This document shows, piece by piece, positions 8,237-17,501 of a stretch of 64,000 nt of DNA. Under the pieces are notes generated by a model. That model worked only from the letters and a program-made list of their open reading frames with translations, was not told the origin of the DNA and did no database searches. The position numbers and the translations under genes were made by a program. This DNA comes from Actinomyces sp. S6-Spd3 (GTDB lineage Bacteria > Actinomycetota > Actinomycetes > Actinomycetales > Actinomycetaceae), in the NCBI RefSeq assembly GCF_000758755.1, contig NZ_JRMV01000275.1, positions 1 through 64,000 on the forward strand, written 5' to 3'. Position 1 is the stretch's first letter, and the number at the start of each line of letters is the position of its first letter.

Positions 8237-9115
8237 ATGACGGGTTACCTCGCTGACGATTCAACTGCTTCAGCTCCCCTGCCTTCATTCTCGCCACAGC
8301 CCGGACGTGGACCGCTGGATAAGAAGCGCATCCGTATTCAGCATCTCCAAGCGGCTAAAGAACAGGGCGTCAGAATATCGATGCTGACCGCTTATGACGC
8401 TCTCACCGCCTCGATCTTTGATCGCGCGGGAATCGATATGATTTTGGTTGGGGATTCGCTGGGCAACGTTGTGCTGGGGTATTCCTCTACTCTTCCCGTA
8501 ACTCTCGATGATATGGAACGCGCAACTGCCGCCGTTGCGCGAGCAGCTTCCCGTGCTTTGATCGTCGCTGATCTTCCTTTTGGCACCTACGAGGCCTCAC
8601 CTGAGCAGGCTTTCGCCAGTGCAGCACGACTCATGAAAGCCGGTGCGCACGCCGTCAAGCTCGAAGGAGGTGCGGCGCGAGCTGAAACTGTCGCTCTGCT
8701 TGCAGGCGGGGGAATCCCCGTCGTCGCGCACCTCGGCTATACTCCCCAATCCGAAAATTCCTTGGGGGGACCGCGTATGCAGGGACGCGGAGAAGGCGCA
8801 AAGAAGCTAATGGACGACGCTCGCGCATTAGAAGCCGCCGGTGCATTCGCAGTCGTTTTCGAAATGGTTCCTGAGCCCGTCGCAACGCAGCTCACAAAAG
8901 AACTATCCATTATCACGATCGGGATCGGAGCAGGCCCTTATACGGATGGGCAGGTCCTCGTCTGGTCCGATATGGCTGGTATGACCTCATGGTCCCCATC
9001 TTTTGCCCGGCGCTTTGCTGAACTCGGCCGCGAACTTGAATCGGCCGCAAGCAGCTATATTTCCGCCGTTCGCAGTGGCGAATTTCCCGGTTCAGATAAC
9101 TACCGTAGTGAATGA
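8237..9115 (+). CDS. panB: Ketopantoate hydroxymethyltransferase
   Basis: PanB transfers a hydroxymethyl group from methylene-tetrahydrofolate to 2-oxoisovalerate, the first committed step to pantothenate and CoA. The protein (292 residues) has the TIM-barrel signatures MLTAYDALTASIFDRAG and ILVGDSLGNVVLGY (Mg-binding Asp), a KLEGG segment, AHLGYTPQS, and the catalytic Glu in EMVPE. I start at ATG 8237 with AAAGGA five bases upstream. The longer frame from 8129 adds 36 residues with no family similarity. Even so there is a Ser/Pro-rich extension of about 30 residues. No panC or panD is nearby; map follows after 13 bases. Confidence 0.95.
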   Translation: MTGYLADDSTASAPLPSFSPQPGRGPLDKKRIRIQHLQAAKEQGVRISMLTAYDALTASIFDRAGIDMILVGDSLGNVVLGYSSTLPVTLDDMERATAAVARAASRALIVADLPFGTYEASPEQAFASAARLMKAGAHAVKLEGGAARAETVALLAGGGIPVVAHLGYTPQSENSLGGPRMQGRGEGAKKLMDDARALEAAGAFAVVFEMVPEPVATQLTKELSIITIGIGAGPYTDGQVLVWSDMAGMTSWSPSFARRFAELGRELESAASSYISAVRSGEFPGSDNYRSE

Positions 9116-9128
9116 GGTTGAATAAACA

Positions 9129-10013
9129 ATGTCGCAATCACTTGGCGCAAAGCGCGCTCCGCTTGGAACTTTGAAGCCCGGTAAGATCTCACCGCGACGT
9201 GCGGTTCCCGCACACATCGACCGTCCTGAGTACATGTATCACTCCGGTCCCGAAGTCGTGACGGCCGGCGATATTAAAAGCCCCGAAACGATTGAAAAGA
9301 TCCGTGTGGCTGGCCGTATCGCTGCACAGGCGCTGCAGGTAGTCGGTGAAGCGGTTCGTCCCGGGGTAACGACGGACGAATTGGATCGTATAGGCCACGA
9401 GTTCATCATTTCGCATAATGCCTATCCGTCATGCTTGGGGTACATGGGATTCCCCAAGTCTCTGTGCACCTCGATTAATGAAGTAATCTGCCACGGCATC
9501 CCTGATGATCGTCCCCTCGAAGACGGGGACATTGTCAATGTCGACATCACGGCCTACTACGACGGTGTTCACGGCGACACCTGTGCGATGTTCGAGGTAG
9601 GAAATGTGGATGAAGAGTCCCATCTCCTCATTGAACGTACCCGTAACGCAATGATGCGCGGCATCAAAGCTGTGCGTCCTGGCCGCGAGATTAACGTCAT
9701 CGGTCGAGTGATTGAATCCTATGCACATCGCTTTGACTACGGTGTCGTTCGCGATTTCACCGGGCACGGAGTCGGTGAAGCATTCCACTCAGGATTGATT
9801 GTCCCTCACTACGATGCGGCGCCTGCACATAACGAAGTCATGGAAGAAGGTATGGTTTTCACCATCGAACCCATGCTCAACTTGGGTGGAATTGAGTGGG
9901 AACAGTGGGATGACGATTGGACTGTCGTCACAAAGGACCGCGGCCGATCGGCACAATTCGAGCACACGATCGTCGTGACTGAAGACGGTGCAGAAATCCT
10001 GACTCTTCCCTGA
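9129..10013 (+). CDS. map: Methionine aminopeptidase, type Ic-like
   Basis: This peptidase removes initiator methionine co-translationally. It has 294 residues. The metal ligands are seen in [15 protein letters not shown] (two Asp), [13 protein letters not shown] (His), FTIEPML (Glu) and QFEHTIVV (Glu). The first 40 or so residues contain spaced prolines ending in RPEYMYHSG, the N-terminal extension characteristic of actinobacterial MetAP1c, thought to dock at the ribosome. It follows panB closely (13 bases) and probably shares its transcript. Peptide deformylase, its partner in N-terminal processing, is at 30808. Confidence 0.95.
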   Translation: MSQSLGAKRAPLGTLKPGKISPRRAVPAHIDRPEYMYHSGPEVVTAGDIKSPETIEKIRVAGRIAAQALQVVGEAVRPGVTTDELDRIGHEFIISHNAYPSCLGYMGFPKSLCTSINEVICHGIPDDRPLEDGDIVNVDITAYYDGVHGDTCAMFEVGNVDEESHLLIERTRNAMMRGIKAVRPGREINVIGRVIESYAHRFDYGVVRDFTGHGVGEAFHSGLIVPHYDAAPAHNEVMEEGMVFTIEPMLNLGGIEWEQWDDDWTVVTKDRGRSAQFEHTIVVTEDGAEILTLP

Positions 10014-10086
10014 TACGGAAGCAAATTTTTATCCGCTCTGTGATCGCAGTTATTCTTAGTGATGCGGCCACTCAAAGGAGAAGAAC

Positions 10087-10839
10087 ATGAAACTCGCATG
10101 CGGAATTGATATCGGCGGTTCAGGCGTCAAAGGCGCACTTGTCGACCTCACAACCGGAACATACTCCGGCGAGAGTGTTCTTATTAAAACGCCTTCCCCT
10201 GCAACACCAGATGCTGTTGCACAGGTGTGCGGTCAGGTCCTTGAAACACTTGGCGTCACCCCAGAAATTCCGGTTGGAATTACCTTCCCCGCCCCCATCG
10301 TACACGGGCGCGTTCCCTTCATGGCTAACCTCGACCCTTCATGGGCAGGAATCGATGTCGTCGAGCTCATGGACCGTCATTTGGGGCGCACTATCGTCGC
10401 CCTTAACGATGCGGATGCTGCGGGACTTGGCGAGGCCATTTACGGCGCCGCACGAGGCGTTCCCGGTGTCGTTATCGTGACGACGCTCGGAACTGGAATC
10501 GGCTCGGCGATCATCAATGACGGGATCCTTCTCCCCAACTCGGAGCTCGGCCACCTTGAGATCGATGGCCACGATGCCGAGACTCAGGCTTCGGCAGGCC
10601 AAAAAACAGTACAGAACCTTGATTGGGTCACGTGGGCTGGTCGTCTTCAGCGCTATTACTCGCACGTTGAGATGCTCTTCTCCCCCGATCTCTTTGTCAT
10701 CGGCGGCGGCGTGAGCGCCAACCACGAAAAGTTCCTCCCGCTCTTGAACCTGCGTACTCCCGTTGTGCCTGCAATCTTGCGCAACACTGCAGGCATCGTC
10801 GGAGCAGCTTTCGAGGCCGCACGCGAGTCTCGCGCGTAG
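10087..10839 (+). CDS. ppgK: Polyphosphate glucokinase
   Basis: PpgK phosphorylates glucose with inorganic polyphosphate (often also ATP), feeding glycolysis in actinobacteria. The 250-residue ROK-family protein starts with the phosphate-binding loop [15 protein letters not shown]. It has the catalytic region [12 protein letters not shown], a second phosphate site TLGTGIGSA, and ELGHLEIDG, with the short length typical of PpgK rather than ATP glucokinases. The ATG is preceded by AAAGGAG six bases away. It ends just ahead of a strong hairpin shared with convergent rnpB. Its separation from map (73 bases) suggests its own promoter, but I could not identify one confidently. Confidence 0.94.
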   Translation: MKLACGIDIGGSGVKGALVDLTTGTYSGESVLIKTPSPATPDAVAQVCGQVLETLGVTPEIPVGITFPAPIVHGRVPFMANLDPSWAGIDVVELMDRHLGRTIVALNDADAAGLGEAIYGAARGVPGVVIVTTLGTGIGSAIINDGILLPNSELGHLEIDGHDAETQASAGQKTVQNLDWVTWAGRLQRYYSHVEMLFSPDLFVIGGGVSANHEKFLPLLNLRTPVVPAILRNTAGIVGAAFEAARESRA

Positions 10840-10874
10840 CACAGGACAGGGATTTCTCCCTTTCGACCATAATT

Positions 10875-10908
10875 TTGAGGGCCGCTTGGAATACCAAGCG
10901 GCCCTCAA
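10875..10908. terminator. bidirectional hairpin between ppgK and rnpB
   Basis: A perfect 15-bp stem (10875-10889 with 10894-10908) has a 4-base loop. It lies between the ppgK stop and the 3' end of RNase P RNA, which converge here. There is no long U-run on either side, so it would be a stem-only terminator. Confidence 0.7.
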
Positions 10909-10911
10909 GTG

Positions 10912-11266
10912 CATTCGAGTCAGCCTGTACGCCGGGTTTTGTCCTACTTCCGTAGTGGCGACCATCTATCTAGGACCACCGTTGCCGATGGCCTCAAGCA
11001 ACCTACCCGCAGACATCGAACGGGCAATTCTTTACGTCTGCTGCTCGGTCTTGCTCCGGATGGGGTTTACCAAGCCGATGCGGTCGCCCGCAACGCTGGT
11101 GAGCTCTTACCTCACCTTTTCACCCTTACTGCTTACGCAGCGGTTTCTTTTCTGTGGCACTTTCCCGCGGGTCACCCCGGGTGGCTGTTAGCCACCATCC
11201 TGCCCTGTGGAGCCCGGACGTTCCTCGAGACTTAAAGTCGCGCGGCCGCCCAGCCAACTCGTATGC
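10912..11266 (-). ncRNA. rnpB: RNase P RNA (class A)
   Basis: On the minus strand the sequence contains the hallmarks of bacterial type A RNase P RNA: the 5' helix followed by GAGGAACGTCCGGGCTCCAC, the internal AGGGTGAAAAGGTGAGGTAAGAGCTC-type region, the conserved CCCGTTCGATG region, and the 3' segment TAGATAGATGGTCGCC with ACAAAACCCGGCGTACAGG. The ends are approximate: CGAGTTGGCT near 11261 pairs with GGCTGACTCG near 10916. A -10-like TAAACT at 11274-11279 fits a start near 11266. This RNA, with the RnpA protein, matures tRNA 5' ends. Confidence 0.97.
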
Positions 11267-11304
11267 ACAGGGAAGTTTAGCGCGTTTATCACTAGTGTGG
11301 AGTC

Positions 11305-12126
11305 GTGGATATCTGGTTACCGCCCTCAGAAGGCAAGAATGCACCCAGCGATGGCCCCAATCTGAACCTTGATTCTTTATCGTTTCCGATTTTGAATTCG
11401 ACTCGCGCGGAAATAATAAAGGCCTGCGCTCAAATCACCGAGACGCACACAGCGCAGCGCGTCTTCAATATCGGCGCGAAGCACGAAGCAGAACTTGCCG
11501 CCAACCGTGCTCTCATGAGCCAACCATGCGCCCCAGCGTCAACTGTATTTACTGGTGTGCTTTACGAAGCCCTTCGCGAGCACAACCCAACAATCTGGGA
11601 AGGACCAGAAGCCCGACGCATCCTCATCTTTTCGGGAATGTTTGGAGTGCTTCGTGCTGATGACATGATTCCTCTCCACCGCCTCGCGATGGGCGCAACT
11701 TTGCCCCCGTTGGGCAAAGTCTCTGCCCTGTGGCGCCGAGTCCTCAACGAAGAACTCAAGGATCACTATGCTGAGCACACGATCCTTGACTGCCGCTCTA
11801 GTGACTACAAGAATGCTTGCTCGGCTCAGTGGGCACATCTGTGGGATGTCCGCGTTGAGCGCGAGAAAAACGGGAAACGAAGCGTTGTCTCGCACAATGC
11901 GAAGAAGTGGCGCGGAATCCTCGCTGCCGCGCTGGCACCTGCGTCCTCCACCATCACTCAGGAAATAGAACTTAAAGAAGCCCTCCACGACATCATTCCC
12001 AGGATTTGTACCTGTGATGCACGCGGAGTGACAAGCCGCGTGAAGGCGATCGAAGTGTCGCCACCGCGCTCAACTCGACTCCGTGGAAGTACGCGCACTC
12101 TGACTCTGATCACCGCTGAGGATTAA
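11305..12126 (+). CDS. yaaA: YaaA-family peroxide stress protein
   Basis: The 273-residue protein belongs to the YaaA/DUF328 family, DNA-binding proteins that in E. coli limit free iron and DNA damage during hydrogen peroxide stress. Characteristic segments are the N-terminal LPPSEGKN, YTGVLY-like FTGVLYEALRE, ILIFSGMFGVLRADDMIP and LDCRSSDY. The start is GTG 11305, with GGAG very close upstream; a leaderless mRNA is possible. It is divergent from rnpB and ends 0-30 bases before a strong bidirectional terminator. Function in this organism is inferred only from the family. Confidence 0.85.
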   Translation: MDIWLPPSEGKNAPSDGPNLNLDSLSFPILNSTRAEIIKACAQITETHTAQRVFNIGAKHEAELAANRALMSQPCAPASTVFTGVLYEALREHNPTIWEGPEARRILIFSGMFGVLRADDMIPLHRLAMGATLPPLGKVSALWRRVLNEELKDHYAEHTILDCRSSDYKNACSAQWAHLWDVRVEREKNGKRSVVSHNAKKWRGILAAALAPASSTITQEIELKEALHDIIPRICTCDARGVTSRVKAIEVSPPRSTRLRGSTRTLTLITAED

Positions 12127-12158
12127 AAGAAAGGCCCCGCATCGCGGGGCCTTTCTTT
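12126..12158. terminator. bidirectional terminator
   Basis: A perfect 15-bp stem (12126-12140 with 12144-12158) with a 3-base loop has A-rich and T-rich flanks on its two sides. It lies between the convergent yaaA and the zinc-ribbon-like gene and can stop both. Confidence 0.9.
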
Positions 12159-12161
12159 GTT

Positions 12162-12890
12162 TTAGCTTCGGGTCCGAACGACAATCTGCCCGGTGTCTTC
12201 CGCGAAGTAGAGTTCATCGCTGGGAGTGAGGCGGATACGCTCAAGTTCCATCGGGGAAAGCTCAGCAAAGCCCATAGCGTTACCGTCGCGCACCTCGATC
12301 ACTGCAAGGGCACCATTCTTGTCACGCGCGGCCTCGTATTCTTCAAGAAGAGCAGCATCAATCTGAGCAGCACGCTCACGACGCTGCGCAATCACGCTGC
12401 GAAGTTCATCATCAAGTTCGGCGGTTTCTTCAAGGAAACGAGCCTTCGTCGATTCAATATCGGCTTCAATTGCTTCTGCTTCAGCGTTCATCTGAGTTTG
12501 AGCGTTTCTTGCCGCATCGGTTCGTTCCTCTGCGGAAAGTTGGTCTTCCTCGAGGCGCTTGATGCGCTCGTCCATCTGCGCGATCTCGTGCTGCATGGAA
12601 TTAATATCGCGCAGGGGAACCTGGTTCTTTTCGATTCTCTCACTTTGACGATCGCGACGTTGGCGCACGCGTTCAATCTCTTCTTCGATGCGGGTGCTCT
12701 CGCGCTCACAGTCTGAAATCACAGCGCTTTGCGACACTGCTGCACGGCGCAGATCAGCAAGACGAGCAGCCAGTTCGCGCACAGTTTCATGTGCGGGATG
12801 GGCTTGACGACGGTGGCGGAGCGAAGATTCTTTCTGGTCGAGCTTTTGCAGCTCGAGTAAGACCAATTGCTGGGGGTGAGGCGCTTTCAC
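12162..12890 (-). CDS. CT398-like coiled-coil / degenerate zinc ribbon protein
   Basis: The 242-residue protein matches the family annotated as C4-type zinc ribbon domain (zf-RING_7), found across actinobacteria beside the Nif3-like gene. Residues from about 20 to 180 are predicted coiled coil (long heptad-like E/R/Q-rich helices). The C-terminus keeps the family core ELSPMELERIRLTPSDE but the four zinc-binding cysteines are absent: the protein has no CxxC pair at all. The start is GTG 12890 with GGAGGGAAG upstream, overlapping the stop of the preceding gene as GTGA, so it is translationally coupled. The longer frame from 12926 would overlap by 40 bases. Biological role unknown. Confidence 0.8.
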   Translation of the reverse strand: MKAPHPQQLVLLELQKLDQKESSLRHRRQAHPAHETVRELAARLADLRRAAVSQSAVISDCERESTRIEEEIERVRQRRDRQSERIEKNQVPLRDINSMQHEIAQMDERIKRLEEDQLSAEERTDAARNAQTQMNAEAEAIEADIESTKARFLEETAELDDELRSVIAQRRERAAQIDAALLEEYEAARDKNGALAVIEVRDGNAMGFAELSPMELERIRLTPSDELYFAEDTGQIVVRTRS

Positions 12891-13732
12891 AGGTAACTTC
12901 CCTCCGTATTCAAATGAACGTTCCACGGCTCTGTCACAATGGTAGAGACTTTCACCTCACAGGTGATAGCTGATCGGCGTGCTTCTTCCCTCAATTTGCG
13001 AGCAAGTACCGGCATCCACAGTGTCTCCGTTGCCCAGTGGCTTGCACAAATTAGGCCGCAATGCCCTTCTTCGAGGAATTCGCTGGCGGGGTGATGGCGC
13101 AGATCAGCGGTGATAAAGACATCTGCCCCGCTGGTGAGGACTAGGTCAAGTAGGCTATCTCCCGCTCCCGGGCTCACCGCAACTCGGTGAATTATCGCGT
13201 CAAGATCACCGCCGACGAGTAGTCCTGTTGGGCCTGCTGGTAAGGCTTGTGCAACAACACGCGCGAACTCCCGTAGGCTCATCGGAGAAACGGTACCAAT
13301 GCGCCCAAGCCCGATCATATGCCCCTGATCATTCGTCCCTTCGGGTGCTAAAACTTCGGTGTCCTTCAGACCGATGACGTCTGCACAGGCCTGCGCCACC
13401 CCGTCGATTGCAACATCCCCGTTGGTGTGCGCGTTAAAAAGAGCGATACGGGAACGATTGAGAGTGGCGACCATTCGCCCTTTCGCGCTTTCTTCCGAAA
13501 GGAACGACGCTCCCCTGAGGAGGAGCGGGTGATGGGTGATGACCATGTCAGCGCCCCACTGACATGCCTCATCAACCACTGCTTGCGTGGGGTCTAATGC
13601 CAGAAGCACTTTGTGAACCGGTGCCTGAGGCGCGCCGGTAATGAGTCCAACTTTGTCCCACCCATGCGCCGTCGAGGGCGGATACCACTGATTCATCAGC
13701 GTTCGTATGCTGTCAACGGTCCATTGCGTCAT
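12887..13732 (-). CDS. Nif3-like dinuclear metal protein
   Basis: This is a member of the Nif3/YbgI/DUF34 family, toroidal hexamers with a di-metal site and an uncertain enzymatic role (older annotation: GTP cyclohydrolase I type 2). The 281-residue protein shows the metal-binding motifs MVITHHPLLLRG, FNAHTNGDVA and ITADLRHHPA near residues 63, 95 and 210, in the expected order. It forms a two-gene unit with the following coiled-coil protein (4-base overlap), a pairing common in actinobacteria. It is divergent from lipB over 99 bases that contain a perfect palindrome at 13769-13788. Confidence 0.92.
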   Translation of the reverse strand: MTQWTVDSIRTLMNQWYPPSTAHGWDKVGLITGAPQAPVHKVLLALDPTQAVVDEACQWGADMVITHHPLLLRGASFLSEESAKGRMVATLNRSRIALFNAHTNGDVAIDGVAQACADVIGLKDTEVLAPEGTNDQGHMIGLGRIGTVSPMSLREFARVVAQALPAGPTGLLVGGDLDAIIHRVAVSPGAGDSLLDLVLTSGADVFITADLRHHPASEFLEEGHCGLICASHWATETLWMPVLARKLREEARRSAITCEVKVSTIVTEPWNVHLNTEGSYL

Positions 13733-13768
13733 GGCTTCAGTCTAACCGGATGCATGATAGGTCACAGC

Positions 13769-13788
13769 AGTGGGACGAATGTCCCACT
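13769..13788. promoter_or_regulatory. perfect palindrome between Nif3 gene and lipB
   Basis: AGTGGGAC, four bases, then GTCCCACT form a perfect 8-bp inverted repeat at 13769-13776 and 13781-13788. It is 44 bases upstream of lipB and 37 upstream of the Nif3-like gene. It could be an operator for a dimeric regulator. It could also be a small hairpin, but neither gene ends here, which argues against a terminator. Confidence 0.45.
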
Positions 13789-13831
13789 CTAAGCTCAGGA
13801 AATGCACCTAGCACGCCTCTAAAATCGAAGA

Positions 13832-14563
13832 GTGCGGATTTTGAATCTCATCCCCAGTGGACTGACTGATTACTCCGCCGTGAACGACTACCAGCATGCG
13901 CTTCATGACCAGGTCGCCCGCGGCGAGGCGGAAGACACCCTGATCGTCGGCGAGTTTGCCCCGGCATGGACAGCAGGACGCCATACAAAACCCCAAGATA
14001 TTCCCGATTCAACGCTGCCCGTCATCCACGTTGATCGTGCGGGTTCCGCGACATGGCATGGTCCCGGGCAAGTCGTTATTTACCCGATCGTGCGCCTTCG
14101 TCAGCCCGTCGATCTATACGCATGGATCCGCAGCGTTGAAAATGGGGTCCTTGAGACTCTGCGCGAAGAATGGGGACTTCCCGTAGAACGCATTGAAGGC
14201 CGCGCAGGGGTATGGCTTCGCGGCGACCAAGGCCGCGACCGAAAGATTTGTGCAATCGGTTTGAAGGTCGCACGAGGCGCAACCATGCACGGAATTGCTC
14301 TTAATGTCGATATCGACCCCCAGTATGCCTTCAGCGGCATTATTCCCTGTGGCCTGACCGACGCAGACGTTGCTTCCCTGTCATGGGAAGGAATCTCCAG
14401 CGATGTGACCCAGGCTGCTCAGCTTTTGGTCCCGCACATGATCGCATCGATCACCCCTCAGCTTCACTCAGCTCCAGAGCCGCTCCACTGGGAAACTGCC
14501 CCCATCGGCGCATTCGCACCGGCGGCCTCGGCAATGGAAAATTCGGAAGGACGCACCCAATGA
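13832..14563 (+). CDS. lipB: Octanoyl-ACP:protein octanoyltransferase LipB
   Basis: LipB moves octanoate from acyl carrier protein to lipoyl domains (for example of the pyruvate dehydrogenase E2), the first step of lipoate synthesis. The 243-residue protein has the family core [20 protein letters not shown], the lysine-containing [12 protein letters not shown], and the catalytic Cys in FSGIIPCGL. The last 25 or so residues (Ala-rich) extend beyond the usual end. It starts with GTG 13832 after GAAGA. Its stop overlaps the lipA start as ATGA, so LipB and LipA are made in a coupled manner. Confidence 0.95.
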   Translation: MRILNLIPSGLTDYSAVNDYQHALHDQVARGEAEDTLIVGEFAPAWTAGRHTKPQDIPDSTLPVIHVDRAGSATWHGPGQVVIYPIVRLRQPVDLYAWIRSVENGVLETLREEWGLPVERIEGRAGVWLRGDQGRDRKICAIGLKVARGATMHGIALNVDIDPQYAFSGIIPCGLTDADVASLSWEGISSDVTQAAQLLVPHMIASITPQLHSAPEPLHWETAPIGAFAPAASAMENSEGRTQ

Positions 14564-15612
14564 GTACTCTCCCCGATCCCGAGGGACGCAAGCTTTTGCG
14601 CGTAGAGGTTCGTAACGCGCAAACTCCCATCGAGAATAAGCCCGAGTGGATTCGTACGACCGCACGCGCGGGTGAAAACTACCAGGACATGCGTTCTCTT
14701 GCTCGCGGCGCAGGGCTGCACACCGTATGCGCAGAAGCTGGATGCCCGAACATCTACGAATGCTGGGAAGACCGTGAAGCAACTTTCCTCTTGGGTGGTG
14801 CAATTTGCACGCGAAGGTGCGATTTTTGCGATATCGCAACTGGGCGTCCCACGGAATACGACCAAGACGAACCCAGACGCATCGCCGAATCGGTCGCTCA
14901 AATGGGACTTCGCTACGCGACGATCACCGGCGTCACCCGCGACGATCTCCCCGATGGCGCGGCTTGGCTCTATGCAGAAACCACGCGCCAAATCCGCCAA
15001 AAGAGCCCAGGAACAGGAGTTGAACTTCTCGTCGACGATTTCCGAGGCAGCGCTGAGTCTATCGATATGGTTATCGAAGCCGCTCCCCAGGTCTTCGCTC
15101 ACAATCTCGAAACGGTCCCGCGAATCTTCAAGAAAATTCGCCCAGCCTTCCGTTACGAGCGTTCACTCGCAATGATTAAACGCGCACACGACGGTGGAAT
15201 GGTCACGAAATCTAACCTGATTTTGGGCATGGGCGAAACCCGCGAGGAAATTCTTGAAGCCATGCGCGCCTTGCACGAGTCCGGCTGCGATCTGCTGACT
15301 CTCACGCAGTATCTGCGCCCCTCTCCCCTGCACCATCCAATCGACCGTTGGGTGCATCCCGAAGAGTTCATCGAGCTTTCTGCCGAGGCCGAGGCCATGG
15401 GCTTCGCCGGGGTCATGGCCGGCCCCCTCGTGCGTTCTTCCTATCGCGCGGGATTGCTGTGGGCGAAGGGAATGCGCGCCCGAGGCTTCGAAATTCCGGA
15501 AGAACTCGCACACATCGAGAACTCCGGTTCGACCTTGCAGGAAGCTGGATCGGTCCTTGAGCGTCTGAAGAAACGCCAAGAGCTTCACCGTCAGATGGCC
15601 GGCGCTCGATGA
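14560..15612 (+). CDS. lipA: Lipoyl synthase LipA
   Basis: LipA is a radical-SAM enzyme that inserts two sulfurs into protein-bound octanoyl groups. The auxiliary cluster cysteines are in [12 protein letters not shown], the radical-SAM cluster in CTRRCDFCD, and the C-terminal serine ligand in the VRSSYRAG motif. The 350-residue length is normal. I start at ATG 14560, which overlaps the lipB stop (ATGA), with AAGGA upstream. The longer frame from 14383 is antisense-free but lies within lipB. It is followed by an acyl-AMP ligase with another ATGA overlap. Confidence 0.96.
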   Translation: MSTLPDPEGRKLLRVEVRNAQTPIENKPEWIRTTARAGENYQDMRSLARGAGLHTVCAEAGCPNIYECWEDREATFLLGGAICTRRCDFCDIATGRPTEYDQDEPRRIAESVAQMGLRYATITGVTRDDLPDGAAWLYAETTRQIRQKSPGTGVELLVDDFRGSAESIDMVIEAAPQVFAHNLETVPRIFKKIRPAFRYERSLAMIKRAHDGGMVTKSNLILGMGETREEILEAMRALHESGCDLLTLTQYLRPSPLHHPIDRWVHPEEFIELSAEAEAMGFAGVMAGPLVRSSYRAGLLWAKGMRARGFEIPEELAHIENSGSTLQEAGSVLERLKKRQELHRQMAGAR

Positions 15613-17117
15613 ACACCGGGTGTCAGGCGGAAGTTTTGCCCGATCTCTCGCCTGCCCACGCGCTGCTGTCTGCAGCCCATCAGCATCCAGACCGACTCAG
15701 CCTGATCGATGCTGAGAGCGAACGCACTTTTACTCTTGCACAGAGCGCCGGCTGCGTTCGCAGGCTTGCTTGGTATTTCACGACTTCGGGGCTGAGTGCG
15801 GGGGACCGCATCGTTGTATGTGCTCCCAATAGCGTGTGGCATTTTCTGATTCACGCCGCCGCTTCGTGGATTCATGCGGTGTCTGTTCCCATTTCGCCTC
15901 TCCTCCCCGAGGCAGTGCGCAGGCGCCTGTATGACGAAGTCGCACCTGCGCTCATCATTGGAGAAGAGCACTTCACGCCTCACACAAGCAATTTGCTGGC
16001 ATGTTTGTCTTTTGAGGATCTCAACATGCTCGCGCGTGAAACCAGTAACAAGTGCCCAGCGGATTTCTCCCCTCTCCCCTGCCACGATGAAACCGCCGCT
16101 TTAGTTTTCACCTCCGGCACCTCAGGAAAGATGCGAGCAGCTCAGCTCACTCATGCGAACCTGTGGTGGGCTTCTCAGTGCTTTAGGGATGGGTTCGAAT
16201 ACTGTCCCGGATCAGCGGTTTGTGGGGTAGTCGCACCGCTATCTCATATCGGCGGTTTCAACGGCACCTCGATGGATATCTTTACTCACGGAGGAACCCT
16301 CGTCGTCTTCGCCTCTTTCGACCCACTTGAAGTGGCTCGCGGCATCGAGAAATGGCGTATCTCGATCATGTTTGCGGTACCCGCTATGTGCCATATGCTC
16401 GTGCAGGCCGCACGCGAGGCCACAATCGATCTGTCCTCGTGGACCCGCCCTCTGGTCGGCGGAGATGCCATGGGGGCATCACTTTTTGACGAAATGTCAC
16501 GCATGGGCCTGTCCCCCATTCATGTGTGGGGAATGACTGAGCTAGGAGGCGCCGGAACATTCTTGAGTCCCGAGCGCTGGCCTGCTCACCCGGGTGCGAT
16601 TGGTTTCCCCTTCCCCTATATCCAGTGCCGTCTCCGTGATGCGCAGGGCAACCTCATTACCGAGGCCGGACAGGCCGGGATCATTGAAGTACGCGGCCCG
16701 GGAGTTGCCTCGCGTTATTGGGGTGAAGAAGAACGCGAGAATGAGTGGTTTTCCTCCTCAGACATCGCTGTTTTCGATGAGGATCATTGCATGCATATGA
16801 TCGGCCGTTCCTCACGGGTTATCAATACGGGTGGAGAGCTTGTCTCCCCCGCGCACGTTGAAGAAGCTCTTCGTGCCTTGGATTGCGTGGCTGATGTCTG
16901 CGTTGTCGGCCTCGATGATGAACGATGGGGACAAATCGTTGCAGCGGCGCTCGTTCCGGCGACGCATGAGGAACTCTCCACCGAAAACGTGCGGAATCTG
17001 GTCAAAGATTCCTTGGCCCCGTGGCAGCACCCTCGCCGCATCCGCTGGGTTGAGGCTCTCCCAAAGACAACGACAGGGAAAGTGGATTTTTCCCAGGCTC
17101 AATCCCTATTTGCATAG
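15609..17117 (+). CDS. AMP-forming acyl-CoA synthetase / acyl ligase
   Basis: This is a class I adenylate-forming enzyme of 502 residues. Motifs present are the P-loop-like [16 protein letters not shown] (near residue 164), WGMTELGG (near 307), the SSDIA aspartate with the hinge region [11 protein letters not shown], and the C-terminal lysine in [10 protein letters not shown]. These predict formation of acyl-AMP and then a thioester. It resembles fatty-acyl-CoA and O-succinylbenzoate-CoA ligases, but no menaquinone genes are nearby. Its ATG overlaps the lipA stop as ATGA, so it is part of the lipBA operon. That context suggests an octanoate, lipoate or other carboxylate substrate, which is inference. 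A hairpin follows at 17122. Confidence 0.85.
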   Translation: MNTGCQAEVLPDLSPAHALLSAAHQHPDRLSLIDAESERTFTLAQSAGCVRRLAWYFTTSGLSAGDRIVVCAPNSVWHFLIHAAASWIHAVSVPISPLLPEAVRRRLYDEVAPALIIGEEHFTPHTSNLLACLSFEDLNMLARETSNKCPADFSPLPCHDETAALVFTSGTSGKMRAAQLTHANLWWASQCFRDGFEYCPGSAVCGVVAPLSHIGGFNGTSMDIFTHGGTLVVFASFDPLEVARGIEKWRISIMFAVPAMCHMLVQAAREATIDLSSWTRPLVGGDAMGASLFDEMSRMGLSPIHVWGMTELGGAGTFLSPERWPAHPGAIGFPFPYIQCRLRDAQGNLITEAGQAGIIEVRGPGVASRYWGEEERENEWFSSSDIAVFDEDHCMHMIGRSSRVINTGGELVSPAHVEEALRALDCVADVCVVGLDDERWGQIVAAALVPATHEELSTENVRNLVKDSLAPWQHPRRIRWVEALPKTTTGKVDFSQAQSLFA

Positions 17118-17121
17118 AGAA

Positions 17122-17154
17122 GCGGGGCGTGGGCTTTGTGGGCCCACACCCCGC
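17122..17154 (+). terminator. terminator of the lip operon
   Basis: A 13-bp G-C-rich stem with one mismatch (17122-17134 with 17142-17154) starts five bases after the acyl ligase stop. It ends the lipB-lipA-ligase unit and also faces the decayed lipoprotein gene coming from the other side. Confidence 0.75.
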
Positions 17155-17204
17155 GGCAAACACATCGCAAGAAAGACTTTCTTAGCTCTTGAAGAAGAAC
17201 TTCT

Positions 17205-17459
17205 AAGCACATGCGAAGAGAACGATCAGAGGGATCAATGTCACCCGGTATGCTGCTTCGAAATCCTTGATCAGCGTCTCGAACTAGGGGTAAAGCGATC
17301 GTTCTTGAGCGATTACCTCTCGAATCAAATCTCGCCAACACCAGCGTTTGCAGCAGAAGAATTCGAGGAGGAGCTTGCTCCGGAACCGCCGGTGCAAGCG
17401 GCCAGGCTGAACGCCGCACTCAGTGCGACGGCAGTCAGGAAAGTACGCGACTTACGCAT
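17205..17459 (-). pseudogene. Remnant of an ABC sugar-binding lipoprotein
   Basis: From ATG 17459 (GAAGGAGAA upstream) a 44-codon frame runs to TGA at 17325. It encodes a lipoprotein signal peptide: MRKSR, a hydrophobic stretch and the lipobox LAAC, then a Gly/Ser/Asn-rich linker ending AGVGEI. This is the usual start of a family 1 extracellular solute-binding protein, but it stops there. Further on in another frame (about 17281-17213) the words FETLIKDFEAAYRV match the typical first helix of such proteins, again followed by stops. I read this as a binding protein with an internal deletion and frame damage, the last gene of the mannosidase operon. A functional 44-residue lipopeptide is an alternative. 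Confidence 0.55.
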
Positions 17460-17501
17460 AGTCTTCTCCTTCGAAGAAACTACTTTGAGAACGCTGTGGG
17501 T

